A stretch of DNA of 64,000 nucleotides from Sabethes cyaneus (GCF_943734655.1 NC_071353.1:24662501-24726500); one strand, 5' to 3'; shown: positions 19,693 through 31,965, counted from the stretch's first letter. Numbers and translations are program-made. The notes: generated by a model not told the origin, from the letters alone.

Positions 19693-21990
19693 TTACAACA
19701 GATTCAGGATATTCGTAATGCGAATGACAGACTACTTGACCTGGCTTTCGTTAGCGACACTGACAAAATTGAACTCTTCGAACCGCCCAGTGGAATTTTA
19801 AAACTTGACGCTCATCATAGACCTTTTATTGTTAAAATTGACTACATTCGGGCTACTGAAGACTTCGCTACAGTTCGCTATTACTATGACTATGACTCCT
19901 GCGATGAAGCTGCAGTTCATACACGCCTTCAATCCTTAGACTGGGCAACAGTTTTAGCAGATTGTGATGTTGACCACGCTGTTCTCCGATTTTATGATGT
20001 GATCTTCGATATCATCCACGACTGTATCCCTATTAGACAAAGACTGCAATTCAGCCAACCTTGGTGGACCCCTGAGTTGCGAAATCTTAGAAACAGATTA
20101 CGAAAAGTCAGAAAACGGTTTATTAAACTACGATCAGAGGAAAACAAGCGTCTACTTCGCGACATGGAAGAGTTCTACTCCAGCCGGTTAAACACAGTGT
20201 TCCATGAGTACGTCTTGCGCAATGAGGCGAACGCAAAACGGGATCCATCGACTTTTTGGACTTTTGTGAAGAAGCTTAGACGTAATGGCGGTATTCCGCA
20301 CGACGTCTTCTTGGAAGAAGCTCGCACGGACTCCGCGGTAGCTGCTACTGAACTTTTTGCTAAGTTCTTCAAGAGTGTGTTCTCGAACATTCATCCTTCT
20401 CATACGCCGGATGAACATCGGGATTGGCTGACCGGCATAGCGCATTACAACATCTACCTGCCACACTTGATCGTGTCCATCGAGGATGTGAAACAAGCAC
20501 TTTCGTCCGTAGATTCCTCAAAAGGTCCTGGTCCAGACAGTCTGCCACCATCGTTCATTAAACAATTTGCCACATCCCTCGCTACACCCGTGTCAATCAT
20601 CTTCAATCGTTCACTAGATTGTGGTATTTTTCCAACGATGTGGAAAGTCGCGTCCATCACTCCTATACACAAGACTGGAAATGTCCACGACATTGAGAAC
20701 TATCGCGGAATTTCAATTCTGAGCTGTCTCCCCAAGGTTCTTGAAAAGATGGTCTACGATGTTGTGTATCATGCAGTATACCCAATAATTTCGGAACACC
20801 AACACGGTTTTATGAGAAAACGGTCTACAGCCACGAATTTGATGGTATTCGTCAACTCACTGATCACGAGCATTGAACAAAGAAGACAGGTCGATGCGAT
20901 ATACATCGACTTCAGCAAGGCATTCGACAAAGTTCCACACGCACTGGCAGTAGAAAAAATGCGGTGTATGGGGTTACCAACCTGGGTAACACAGTGGATC
21001 CAATCATACCTTACCGAACGCTCTGCTTTTGTCAGCATCAATGGTACTAATTCGGCTTGTTTCGAGGTGCCATCCGGTGTGCCTCAAGGCAGTCATCTAG
21101 GACCCTTGATATTTTTACTTTTTGTTAACGAGCTGTGCAGTCGTTTGAGCTGTTCTAAACTTATGTTCGCAGACGACTTTAAGATATTCCGTGAAATTAA
21201 GTCCGCACTTGATGGGTGCGCTCTTCAAGACGATATTAATTCTCTCTCACGATGGTGCACTCTGAACGGCATGGAAGTTAACGTCACGAAATGTTGCGTC
21301 ATATCTTTTAGCCGTCTACGCGACCCCCTGCAAAACGATTACACTATCGGGCAAAACCATTTACGTCGAGTACAGGCTATTAAGGATTTGGGCGTTACTA
21401 TTGATTGTAAAGCCAGGTTCAATGATCACATCTCTACAATAACAGCTAAGGCTTTCGCAATTCTAGGTTTCGTGAAAAGAAACACTAAAGCATTCCAGGA
21501 TATATACGCACTTAAATCGTTGTACTGTGCACTTTTCCGCAGCATTCTGGAATACGCTGTTGTTGTATGGGCTCCATACCATGCTGTGCATATCAATAGA
21601 TTAGAGGCTATCCAAAACAATTTCCTGAGATACGCTCTGCGTTTTCTGCCCTGGGATGATCCTATAAATCTACCAGCCTATGGGGAACGCTGTAAACTGA
21701 TCGACCTGCATTCGTTAGCTGCGAGACGGAAATTATTGCAAAGACTTTTTGTTTTCGGACTACTAAACGGAGATGTTGATTGCAGCTCTCTTTTAAACCA
21801 AGTGAACATCCGTGTCCCCCGAAGGCAACTCCGGAATCATTCGCTTCTGTGGCAGCCTTCTCATCGTACAAACTACGGGTACAACGAACCGTGGGCCATG
21901 TGCTGCCGTGTCTTCAATGATACTAGTGAAGTGTACGATTTCGACATTAGCAAAACTATTTATAAGCGTAGGATACAACTATTAGACTAA
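19693..21990 (+). CDS. LINE-1 ORF2 3' part: reverse transcriptase and C-terminal region
   Basis: One uninterrupted frame; the first ATG is at 19999 (663 codons) but homology extends upstream to 19693, including the end of the endonuclease (KLDAHHRPF). From the ATG, residues ~1-110 are the linker, NYRGIS is at ~234, the first catalytic Asp lies in YIDFSKAFDK (~301-310), SGVPQGSHLGP at ~359-369 and the FADD catalytic box at ~389-392. Residues ~500-663 are a C-terminal domain ending IYKRRIQLLD, similar to the captured fragment at 11225-11452 and to LINE-2. All RT catalytic residues are present. Without the endonuclease part it would not be a complete ORF2. Known role: target-primed cDNA synthesis in the nucleus. 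Confidence 0.85.
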   Translation, partial: LQQIQDIRNANDRLLDLAFVSDTDKIELFEPPSGILKLDAHHRPFIVKIDYIRATEDFATVRYYYDYDSCDEAAVHTRLQSLDWATVLADCDVDHAVLRFYDVIFDIIHDCIPIRQRLQFSQPWWTPELRNLRNRLRKVRKRFIKLRSEENKRLLRDMEEFYSSRLNTVFHEYVLRNEANAKRDPSTFWTFVKKLRRNGGIPHDVFLEEARTDSAVAATELFAKFFKSVFSNIHPSHTPDEHRDWLTGIAHYNIYLPHLIVSIEDVKQALSSVDSSKGPGPDSLPPSFIKQFATSLATPVSIIFNRSLDCGIFPTMWKVASITPIHKTGNVHDIENYRGISILSCLPKVLEKMVYDVVYHAVYPIISEHQHGFMRKRSTATNLMVFVNSLITSIEQRRQVDAIYIDFSKAFDKVPHALAVEKMRCMGLPTWVTQWIQSYLTERSAFVSINGTNSACFEVPSGVPQGSHLGPLIFLLFVNELCSRLSCSKLMFADDFKIFREIKSALDGCALQDDINSLSRWCTLNGMEVNVTKCCVISFSRLRDPLQNDYTIGQNHLRRVQAIKDLGVTIDCKARFNDHISTITAKAFAILGFVKRNTKAFQDIYALKSLYCALFRSILEYAVVVWAPYHAVHINRLEAIQNNFLRYALRFLPWDDPINLPAYGERCKLIDLHSLAARRKLLQRLFVFGLLNGDVDCSSLLNQVNIRVPRRQLRNHSLLWQPSHRTNYGYNEPWAMCCRVFNDTSEVYDFDISKTIYKRRIQLLD

Positions 21991-22049
21991 AACAAATTGT
22001 CTGTACAACTCTAAGTTGAAGATAATAATATAAATAAATAATAATAACT

Positions 22050-22307
22050 TATCCTATTCTGTCCTGTGAGTCTCAAGTATCAAGGAAAAAAAACTGATTC
22101 ACAATAGTCAGTATCCATGTGTAGTCTGTGTATGGGAACTTGAGAAATCATGATAAAAAATATATGGGCCATTCCACGGTAAATTTACAGTCAATTTGTT
22201 TTCGACGAAATATTTTTTTTCTGATTCCATTCCCCAAAAAAAATGTAGCGTATTTTATTTACTCAGATATTATTGTTGGAAAACGCAAGATTAGATTTAT
22301 TAAAGTA
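22050..22307. other. No feature recognised
   Basis: AT-rich spacer. It includes GGGCCATTCCACGGTAAATT at about 22158, a word resembling GGTTATTCCACGTCAAG at 59469, possibly an element end. Confidence 0.35.
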
Positions 22308-24279
22308 CTAACTGACCCGACAAACTTCGTATTGCCACAAATTAAACTATGTTGTACATAAATACATAAAATACATTGTACATAAAGTTTCTGAGGAGTT
22401 CATGGGTGTTTTAATATACAAATTTTCCTCACAGTAAAGTAGAAAACAACTCCCCCCATCGCTCAGCCTGATAAAATAAAGCGGATAGCATTTAAATATT
22501 CGTCATCATTACGAACCATTTCGCCGAATACCATTTTGCGGAACACCAATTCTCGGTTGACCATAACGCGGAATATAGAGTTTCGCAGAATACCATTTCG
22601 CGGAAAACCTTACGCGGGATGTACCATTTCACGGAAAATCTTTTCGAAGAAGGTCCCATTTCGCAGGGGTGACCCAACTGAAGGAAAGTAATAGAGATCA
22701 GTAGATCTAGGAAAATAAATAAACTTAGATAGAGGTGATCTCTACGGGGGGCTGCCCCCCGCAGTGGCCGGGGCTTCCGGCGGCAGGTCGCCGGCAACAC
22801 TCGTGGCCTATGACCGACTCGCGCTGAATTATCTAATGTTACTATTGATAGTTTTTGGTGGTCTTGTTATTGATTAATGTTTTATGAGTCTAAAATTTCT
22901 CGAGTTTGATTAGTTTTTGAGTTACGCAAAAATGTCTGTTTCATTTGTATGAGAGTCCTTATCCCCCTACCACAGGGGTGAGGGGTCTCAAACCATCATT
23001 AAAAAAATTCCTGCCTCCAAAACCCCCTAACTGCCAAATTTGGTTCCATTTGCTTGATTACTTCTAGAGTTATGAGGAAATTTGTATTTCATTTGTATAG
23101 GAGCCCCCCCCCCTCCTAAAGCAGGGAGAGGTTTCAATGCACTATAGAAAACATTCTTGTCTCCGAAAACAACCACAAGTCAAATTTTGTTCCATTTGCT
23201 TGTTTAGTTCTCGAGTTATGAGGAAACTTGTATTTCATTTGTATGGGAGCCCCCCGGCCTAAAAATGTAAGGGATCTTAAATCATCATAGAAAAAATTCA
23301 TGCCTCCAAAAACACCCACATGTCAAATTTGGTTCCATTTGCTTGATTAGTTCTCGAGTTATGAGGAAATTTGTATTTCATTTGTGTAGAAGCCCCCCCT
23401 CTTAAAAGGGAGAGGGGTCATTATTCCCCTCCTATAGAGGGGAGGGATCTCAATTCACCACAGAAAAAAACTTGCCTACAAAAACACCCGCATGCTAAAA
23501 GTGGTTCCATTCCCTTGATTAGTTCTGGAGTTATGAGGAAATTTATTCTTCTTTTGTATGGGAGCCCCCCTCCTAAAAAGGTAAAGGGTCCTTCATCATA
23601 GAAAAAATTCATGCCTCCAAAAACACCCACATGCCAAATATGGTTCCATTTGATTAATTAGTTCTCGAGTTATGAGGAAATTTGTATTTCATTTGTATAG
23701 GAGCCCCTTCTCCTAAAGTGGGGAGAGGTTTCAATTCACCATAGAAAATATTCTTGTCTCCAAAAACACCCACATGTCAAATTTGGTTCCATTTGTTTGA
23801 TTAGTTTTCGAATTATGAGGAAATTTGTATTTCATTTGTATGGAAGCCCCTCTCCTAAAGTGGGGAGGGGTCTTAATTCACCATAGAAAAAATTCTTGTC
23901 TCTAAAAACACCCACATGTAAAATTTTGTTCCATTTACTTGATTAGTTCTCGCGTAATGCAGAAATTTGTGTTTCATTTGTATGGGAGCCCCTCTCCCCT
24001 TTTAGTGAGGGGAGGAATCTCTAACCATCATAGAAACCTTCCCCGGCCACAAAAACCCTTACATGCAAATTTTCACGCCGATCGGTTCAGTAGTTTTCGA
24101 CTCTATAAGGAACATACGGGTAGACAGACAGAAATTCATTTTTATAGGTATAGATTTGTTGCTCCCATACAAATGGAGCCCCTACCCTCTTAGTGGGTGG
24201 GTTCAGTAGTTTTCGATTGTATAAGGAACATACGGACAGACACACAGACAGACAGAAATCCATTTTTATAGGTATAGAT
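22308..24279 (+). repeat. C-rich family 1, copy A
   Basis: Begins CTAACTGACCCGACAAACTT and ends TTTTTATAGGTATAGAT, matching copy B (34624) and copy C (63668). The body from about 22860 is ~9 tandem units of ~145 bp, each with GTTATGAGGAAATTTGTATT, TTTGTATGGGAGCCCCCC, CATAGAAAAAATTC and TGGTTCCATTTGCTTGATTA. The last unit carries CGCCGATCGGTTCAGTAGTT and a short CAGACAGACAGA run. A TTTCGCGGAA array and GC cassette lie in the 5' portion. No protein is supported: the antisense frames are open because the unit is near 144 bp. Confidence 0.8.
22514..22836 (+). repeat. TTTCGCGGAA array plus GC-rich cassette, copy 2
   Basis: 22514-22670 holds ~8 degenerate words of the type CCATTTCGCGGAA. 22745-22836 is a GC-rich cassette with GGGGGGCTGCCCCCCGC and GGGGCTTCCGGCGGCAGGTC, homologous to 11757-11850. 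It lies in family 1 copy A at the position where copy C has a shorter cassette and copy B has none. Confidence 0.7.
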
Positions 24280-24672
24280 TGTAATCTGAAAAAAAAAATC
24301 ATTATTCTTCTGTGACTGTAAACTTACACACAATTTTTTTATTCCATTTACAATTTTTTATGGTAGAACATACTATGTTAGAGAGTATAAAATAAAAAGA
24401 CGCATCACCAAATTTTTGCTAAAAAGATTTCTGTTTTGCTTAAGCGTTGTTCTAGTCAAAATTACTATGCGTTACCGCGATGCATAGTAAAAATAATAGA
24501 ATTGTGGTTGAAATTACTAGACTTTATCATGAAAGGTTGTAAAATGGACTAAGAACATGTAGCTTGTATAAGAATGCTGGTGAAATTAAATTGCTCTTTC
24601 ATGATACTTTCGAAAGTAAGAATTTTCAGACAAATGGTACGAAATACTATGGATCTCGTTTCAGTGTAGTTT
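24280..24672. other. No feature recognised
   Basis: AT-rich spacer. Confidence 0.35.
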
Positions 24673-24676
24673 TTAA

Positions 24677-25195
24677 CCCATTATGACCCAGCGTATGATA
24701 TATCATACCTCGTCTTCAAAACCTGTGTACTGCTGAATTTCAACAGTTAGCATTGTTAATATATCACTACAAGAGAGATAAGACATCAATCTGATGTGTG
24801 TGTGATATTATTTGTCAGTTTTTGTCATTTCATCTGTATTTTCAACAGTGCAAAGTTGGGACAAATGGCGGAAAAAAAGTTGAAAAAATGGCGAAAAAAT
24901 GTTTGTCTCCAAAACGCATGAAAAAGTCTACATTTAGTGACGAAACATTACCTGACATGTAAATTAGTGTTTATATGTAAAGTCTATCACAAAATTTGAT
25001 AAGAAATCTGTAAAAAACTTTGTAATTTGTTGGTTTGAAACTGAGCCTATAAAATATTTAACCTGCGATATTTTGGCCTTGAAAGCATTCCAAATGACGA
25101 TTTTGCGTTTCCCGACACATTCGAGCCATTATATAATAGATTACAGAGTTTCACTTCATTTGGTCCAAATTTAGGTATACCCGGGTCATAATGGG
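24677..25195. mobile_element. piggyBac-like MITE, 519 bp
   Basis: TTAA flanks both ends (24673-24676 and 25196-25199). The left end is CCCATTATGACCCAGCGTAT and the complement of the right end is CCCATTATGACCCGGGTATA, giving ~15 matched terminal bases then partial matching. TTAA target sites and C-rich ends are typical of piggyBac elements. The interior is non-coding. Confidence 0.8.
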
Positions 25196-25209
25196 TTAAT
25201 ATTGAAAAA

Positions 25210-26323
25210 CTAGCTGAGAGTCCGATCTTATTCGCGGTCCCTGTGTCTCTCAGTCACCTGTACATCTGTTATTGTAACGAAAATTCTCATAATGCAAGAA
25301 ACAAAACCCTTATCCGTCATTTGAATGTCTCTACTCCCTTTGTCAGCTCCCCCCCCCCTCTTGTCACCCAGCCACTTGTAGATCTGTCTTCTTCTTGATA
25401 ATGCCTGAAAAGTGAGACAAAATCCTTCTTATTTATTTTGAGCCTCCTCCTTGTCAATGGCCACCCAAGCCATTCCTCCGCATTTTAGAAATCGCTTCTT
25501 GTTATCCAGCCACTGTATAACTGCTTCAGGTCCAAATGCGAAAGAAACGCACTCCTTTACCGATTTGAACCTTCCGCCTCCTTTCTCTTATAAGAGACTG
25601 TCCCTCCCTTTTGTGAACCATCCTGCGCTGAATTTTGCATTTTAATGAGCATGTGTGCCAAATTTGATGAAGAACCGTTCGGGCGCTCTGGAGTTATGGC
25701 GGAACATACAATTGCACTCACGTTCCTAGCCCCCACTCCCCTGTTGGCTCCTCCTTGCGCCACGTGGTCAGTTAAACATCTGTTTGCTTTCTGAAATTCT
25801 TCTGCGCTGATTCCCTCATGTCAAGGAACATGTGTGCGAAGTTTGTTGGAAAACGGTCCTGGGGTTCTGGAGCAGGGATGGTTCGATCACTTTGACTCAA
25901 TTTTGATTCATTTGACAGTATCGTCTTAACGGGGCCAAATATGACAAAGTAATATATCGGACATTTGTAGAACAGGTTTTTATCTATAACTTTGCTGAAT
26001 GAAGTTTTGCTGTATCTTTTGTAGTTTCGGCGCTACAATGCTAGTATCTTATTAGTGACTAAATGAACGTTCATTTAGTCACTGATGAGTTACTAGCGTT
26101 GTAGCATCGTAACGACATTCGGTACAGCAAAACTGTGTTCAGAAACATTGTAGATTAGAACTAGTTCTACAAATGTTCCATACACAATATTGTCATATTT
26201 GGCTCGGCTGAGACGGTACTGTCAAATGAATCAAAATTGTGTCAAAGTGATCGAACCATCCCTGTTCTGGAGTTCTGGCGGAACATACAAAAATACTCAC
26301 GTTCACTTTTATACATATAGATA
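25210..26323 (+). repeat. C-rich family 2, copy at 25.2 kb
   Basis: Starts CTAGCTGAGAGTCCGATCTT and ends with CACGTTCACTTTTA and TATAGAT. It contains three to four diverged ~110-bp units with TGTGTGCCAAATTTGATGAA-type words and C-rich islands. It is interrupted at 25873-26265 by a hAT-like MITE. With that insertion removed it resembles the 57.9-kb copy. Confidence 0.75.
25873..26265. mobile_element. hAT-like foldback MITE, 393 bp
   Basis: Perfect 8-bp target duplications TTCTGGAG flank it (25865-25872 and 26266-26273), diagnostic of hAT transposition. Ends are CAGGGATGGTTCGATCACTT and its complement. The element is self-complementary throughout, converging on the palindrome AGTGACTAAATGAACGTTCA at about 26054. 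No transposase is encoded. Confidence 0.9.
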
Positions 26324-27060
26324 GATTGTTATAAGTTATAATTGTTTAAGATTTTGATTTTACATCCTTACCTTTCTGTAAGCCGTAGTTTAACGTCAAG
26401 GTCAAATAAATGTCTTTAAATCCGTGTTTCTAAATTGCTAAAATTTCAAAAATTTCAAATTTCATTAAAAATTCAAAATATTTTTCTTATTGAAGTTTAG
26501 TTAGTATAAAATACAGAAATAGTACTCAGCACCCCTCACTACCATCAAATTCCTTACAGCTACTTCGTTCGCCGTCCACTTTTGTTTGCCGCAGAACGCC
26601 TTAAACTGGCCAAAACTGCACGGAACAATCCTGTTGCTTTAGGAAACGCAGCAGACCGTTTTACAGACATTTGCTCCTGTAAATTTCCAGGTTGATGCTC
26701 TTGGTTGCACTGAATATAGCGCATTACAAGCCACAGGTATAGATAATTTGCCTAGCTGTGGGGAAACTATTTTATCCATGTTTTATTGTCACATAATGGA
26801 TAGGAACCTTGACTGGAATGACTTTGCTTCCTTTCATTCTTTTCCTTTTTGTCCACATGATCAACAGAGGAGAACCCCAAGCAATCTCCAGAGTTTCATA
26901 ACAAAAATGTTCAAAACGTGATGTGGGAGTTGAGTACTCCTGGAACAGAATATCACATTGCCTTATTCCAGTATCGGAGCATGCATCACACAACGCAGTC
27001 TCTTGGCATGCCCTGTGCAGACGCCGCATGAACGGTTCAGTGCGTTATCTTGTCAGTAAT
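26324..27060. other. Unrecognised sequence, possibly LINE-derived
   Basis: 26330-26560 is AT-rich. 26560-27060 is less AT-rich and on the - strand may continue the LINE remnant that follows, but I could not match it to a specific RT or C-terminal motif. Confidence 0.3.
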
Positions 27061-27435
27061 CATCGGAATCACCAACATTCCAGCCACGCCGATAGTGCTG
27101 ATTGCTGAGCAGCCTCCAGTCGTTCGCAGTCTTCCGATCGACTGGAGGTTTTGGGCGATTCGTAGTGCTGGTGAAATAAGAACATGCAGAGATCTTAGTG
27201 AACTTCTAAAGTTTCATACGCCTGATTTTAAAATCCTCGGCGTAAACTAGTCTGCAACCATTATCTACGGTATGAGCTGCGTCATAAAAAAATATAATGA
27301 AAGGAAGAGGGCCAAGAACGGTACCCTGCGGCACATCTGATATGTTTGAAAATACTGATCCGATCTAAGCTTGACTTGCAGAATTCTCTATCGCACAAGA
27401 ACGGTTTCAACCTCATGACAAACCGCTGGGAAACA
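27060..27435 (-). pseudogene. LINE reverse transcriptase remnant
   Basis: On the - strand, from about 27345 to 27220, the translation reads VPQGTVLGPLPFIIFF and then VYAEDFKI, i.e. the GVPQGS-LGPLLF motif followed by a YADD box in which the second catalytic Asp position reads Glu-Asp (AED for ADD). Upstream sequence to 27435 (FLCDREFC-like) fits the preceding RT segment in another frame. Several frameshifts and stops are present. The (TG)n tract begins directly at its upstream edge. Confidence 0.7.
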
Positions 27436-27445
27436 TACTTGCGCG

Positions 27446-29126
<1,681 letters not shown>

Positions 29127-29372
29127 TTAAGCGCCCCTCGTGTTTCTCTGGCCCGCCACTTGTGGTAGGAGCTGGAACCATTTGACATAACTTTGTGCTG
29201 CATGTTTATGAAGATGAACTGGTGCAAGTTTTGTCACAATATTCCACCACATTGCGGAGCAGTACAGAATGAAACTCGAACGACGTAAAAAAATTTTGCA
29301 CAAAAACCCGGACAACAGCGTGCAATGATCTAAAGCCTTATGAGGAGAACCTGGGTGGGTGATGTTCCACAT
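29127..29372 (-). pseudogene. Possible LINE ORF2 C-terminal fragment
   Basis: The 81-codon - strand frame includes SFILYCSAMWWNIVTKL followed directly by APVHLHKHAAQSYVKWFQLL. This resembles two blocks of I/R1-type LINE ORF2 (a ...PIISYAS-VWWP block and a LPPLHI...EKQARQ block) with the stretch between them missing. Short and internally deleted, so only a tentative assignment. Confidence 0.4.
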
Positions 29373-29529
29373 CGAATTGCATCATGGAAAAACGCTGTTG
29401 AAAATTACCTAGTTGACCGGTTCTTTTCAAACTTTCAGACAATAAAATATAACCCATTAGTAAGCTTTTGGCATATTTATTTCATTCAACTTCAATACCA
29501 TAACCGTATGCTCACACCTTACGCTTAAC

Positions 29530-30455
29530 TCGACTCATAAGGTTCTGTACAACATCTGGCTGCAGCTTCTTCTGTACGGAAACTTACCTTTTCTTCATGT
29601 CTTCCTCAGATTTGACCTCCTTGGGAGGCTTCCGTAATGCCTACTTTATAATAGCCAGTATTTTTCGACGGGCTTTAGTTCTGACGGGGAGCGGGGTTCA
29701 TGTCCTTGGGTACGAAAGTTGCCCTGTTGGCTTCGTACCACTCAGGTTCATCTTTTGGATAGTGGCACGAAACTAGATCCGGCCAGAAGATCGTAGGGTC
29801 CTCTTGTTACTTCAACAGAGAAAGCAGACGCTTCTGTAGACACTTCTAGACGTAGATCTGCCCGTTTATAGTCCCGGTAGTCACGAACGGTGCACTCTCT
29901 TTGCCACATGAGTAGTTCACTTGCCAAATCATGTATTTCTTGACAAACTTGGAGAGTTTATGCTTCCTTACTTGCTCCGAAATAGCAAACTTGAGCTGGG
30001 CAGTGAAGAGCCGTAGCCCCGAAAGTTGCCGGATGTCCGCTTGATGTAAGTCTCATCATCTATGATGAGACAATGAGGCTTCGTCAGCATCTGGATGTAT
30101 AGTTTCCGAGCTAGTCACTTCCAACCGTATTTTGCCGTTCGTAACCCAGTCCCCAGTCCTTTCCGGTCCTTCCGGCTCTCTGAACGAAAGACTTGGACAG
30201 ATTCAACTTTTTGGCCACATCCCTGACCGAAGCATTGGGATTCCGCTTAAACACTTTCACGCACGCTTGTAATCCTGATCGCTAATAGAACATCCATTCT
30301 GACCGCATTTCTCCTTCCGTTCGATGCTCAGAGGTTCGTAGTAACGTTTAATCACATGGCTTACCGTTGACTGCACGATTCCGAGTTGTTTTCCGATGTT
30401 CCGATGCGAGAGTTGAGGATTTTCCTAGTGCTTGCGCAAAATCAATTCCCGACGT
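29530..30455 (-). pseudogene. DD37E mariner transposase, near full-length but broken
   Basis: On the - strand from 30455 the translation gives an N-terminal helix-turn-helix (RRELILRK, then GKQLGIVQSTVSHVIKRYYE), a second helix region (NASVRDVAKKLNLSKSFVQR in shifted frames), the first catalytic motif IIDDETYI (about 30051-30075), HKLSKFVKKYMIWQVNYSCG (about 29910-29970), the second Asp in TIFWPDLVSCHY (about 29764-29800) and ELKPVEKYW with the final Glu (about 29650-29680). About six frameshifts or stops interrupt it. Its 5' edge is cut by the insertion at 30457. Known role: cut-and-paste transposition at TA. This copy is inactive. Confidence 0.8.
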
Positions 30456-30456
30456 A

Positions 30457-31284
30457 AAGGGTGTCCACGGTAAAATTGCCACACACAAAATTAATTCGCA
30501 AAATTCGAGTTTTTATCCGATTGTCATCTAACTTTCAGGGCATCAAATGATACAATTGAACTTGGTTATAGCGTTTTTATTTTATTAAATTTCGCCTCCG
30601 CCGAATGCCGGTACTTTGGCACAATGTACAATGTACAATGGCATGAAGTCAAATCCTACCGGGAGATCGTCGGACAGTTGTGATTGTGAGACTTCAGCAG
30701 AGGAAGAAATCGCTTTCGGAGACACTCTTTCTATGTTTATGGTACCGGGGGTCGCGAAAGGTGTACTCCGCTTTCCACATAAACAAATTGCTTGCCAAAT
30801 CAAGAATTTCTATGCAAAGTTCGACGTTTTCTGTTTTCGGAGGTTCTCCTTTGCAGTAGATAGAATTTGGGATTCCCAACTTTTTACCGATGGCACGATA
30901 TGACAGATTCTGATTTTCGATGTACGTGTGCAGAACTTTTTCGCAAACGAGCTGTTCTTTCGACGGCATTTTTCATATCTTTTCGCACCTGATAAAAAGA
31001 CTCATACAGTATAAACAATGTATTTTGAACTTTCTCCATGCAAATTTTCAGTTGATTTTACCAAACGGTTCAAAAGTTAGAGCAATTTTAGTGTGTTACA
31101 ATTTTACCCTTTAGCTTGTCGGGTGACACCATTTTTTCCAATTTTTGAAAAACTGACAGAGATAAAAATACAGTGTAAACAATACACTCTAAACTACTTC
31201 TATCCAAACTTTCAAAAGAAAATACCCAATGGGTAATTTTCTACAGTGTTTTTCCCGTGGTGCAAATTGATGTGGGACACCCTT
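30457..31284 (-). mobile_element. Internally deleted DD37E mariner, 828 bp
   Basis: The ends AAGGGTGTCCACGG and TGTGGGACACCCTT are flanked by TA (30455-30456 and 31285-31286). Inside, on the - strand, are the first helix-turn-helix and a piece of the catalytic domain, with the middle deleted. It interrupts the region between two other DD37E remnants, so it is the younger insertion. Confidence 0.8.
30585..30969 (-). pseudogene. Deleted transposase of the 828-bp mariner
   Basis: From ATG 30969 the frame reads MPSKEQLVCEKVLHTY and LSYRAIGKKLGIPNS, the first helix-turn-helix of DD37E transposases. It then jumps within ~15 codons, and after a frameshift, to MIWQAICLCGKRSTPFATPG (from 30803), normally ~170 residues further on. 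The first and probably all three catalytic residues are absent, so it can bind DNA at most. Confidence 0.75.
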
Positions 31285-31286
31285 TA

Positions 31287-31965
31287 GGTATGGAAAGCCG
31301 ACAAAGAACTTCCAAGAAAATCCGAACTATGAACCGAGGGCTGGGAGTAAGATATTGAAGTGCGTTAAATCTAGTCCTGGCATCTCTACGCGGGATATGG
31401 CGGGAAGGTACGAAACCAGCTATCAAGCCACGTGAAATATCCTCGCTGGATTGTAGGTCTTACAGTGCCAGTAAACATCCGGATCGACACTTAAAGCAGA
31501 ATTTGGTAGCCGAGCAGCGTGCTAGGCGTTTGTAGCAGGGAGCAAGTTTTGAAGAAATGTGTTTCGTTGTATGCGTGCTAGGCATTTGTAGCAGGGAGCA
31601 AGCTTTGACGAAATGTGTTTAGTTGTATGTATTTTGATGGATGAAGAAACCTACATGAAAATGGACTTCAAGCAACTTCCTTGTCAAACATTTTGCATTG
31701 CAAAATGGGGTGGTGATTGACGGCCTTGAACTGGCAAGGAATATGTAGCTGTGCACTGAAGACTGAGCCCTTCATTACATCCTTTCATTACATGACATCA
31801 GGTGTATACCTGGAAGAAAGCTTGAAGAAAGAGCTTTTGCAATTCATTCGTAAATATTAAGGCAACGTTATATTTTGGACTGATCTAGCTAGCTATCACT
31901 ACTTCATAGTAGTGCTAGAGTGGTATAAAATATATTATATTAACAATATAGGGTAAAGAACTAGT
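31287..31965 (+). pseudogene. Second DD37E mariner transposase remnant
   Basis: On the + strand: KCVKSSPGISTRDMAGRYET (about 31358-31418, second helix-turn-helix), HPDRHLKQNLVAEQRARRL (about 31471-31530), ILMDEETYMKMDFKQLP with the first catalytic Asp (about 31630-31680) and VIFWTDLASYHYF with the second Asp (about 31869-31905). Several frameshifts interrupt it. A 56-bp tandem duplication (31517-31572 and 31573-31628) lies just before the first catalytic motif. The N-terminus and the final Glu region were not found. Confidence 0.75.
31517..31628. repeat. 56-bp tandem duplication in a transposase remnant
   Basis: Two copies of a unit beginning GCGTGCTAGGC and ending TTGTAT differ at about five positions. 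Since 56 is not a multiple of three the duplication shifts the transposase frame. Confidence 0.85.

Larger units (their letters stand above)
17640..22048 (+). mobile_element. LINE-1: near full-length CR1/Jockey-type non-LTR retrotransposon
   Basis: Order: leader from roughly 17640 (5' end not fixed), ORF1 with a PHD-like finger, ORF2 with endonuclease and reverse transcriptase, a very short 3' UTR and a TAA/TAAA-rich tail (22021-22048). No LTRs are present. The PHD-type finger in ORF1 is a described feature of CR1-like elements, while the C-terminal RT sequence would also fit the wider Jockey group, so the clade is left open. The element is probably recent, since ORF1 and the RT are uninterrupted, but the endonuclease carries two frameshifts. 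Confidence 0.85.

Noticed and set aside
22860..24280. CRISPR-like array
   Set aside because: Units of ~145 bp without short unique spacers, in a eukaryotic genome with matching dispersed copies. This is tandem repeat structure, not repeat-spacer structure.
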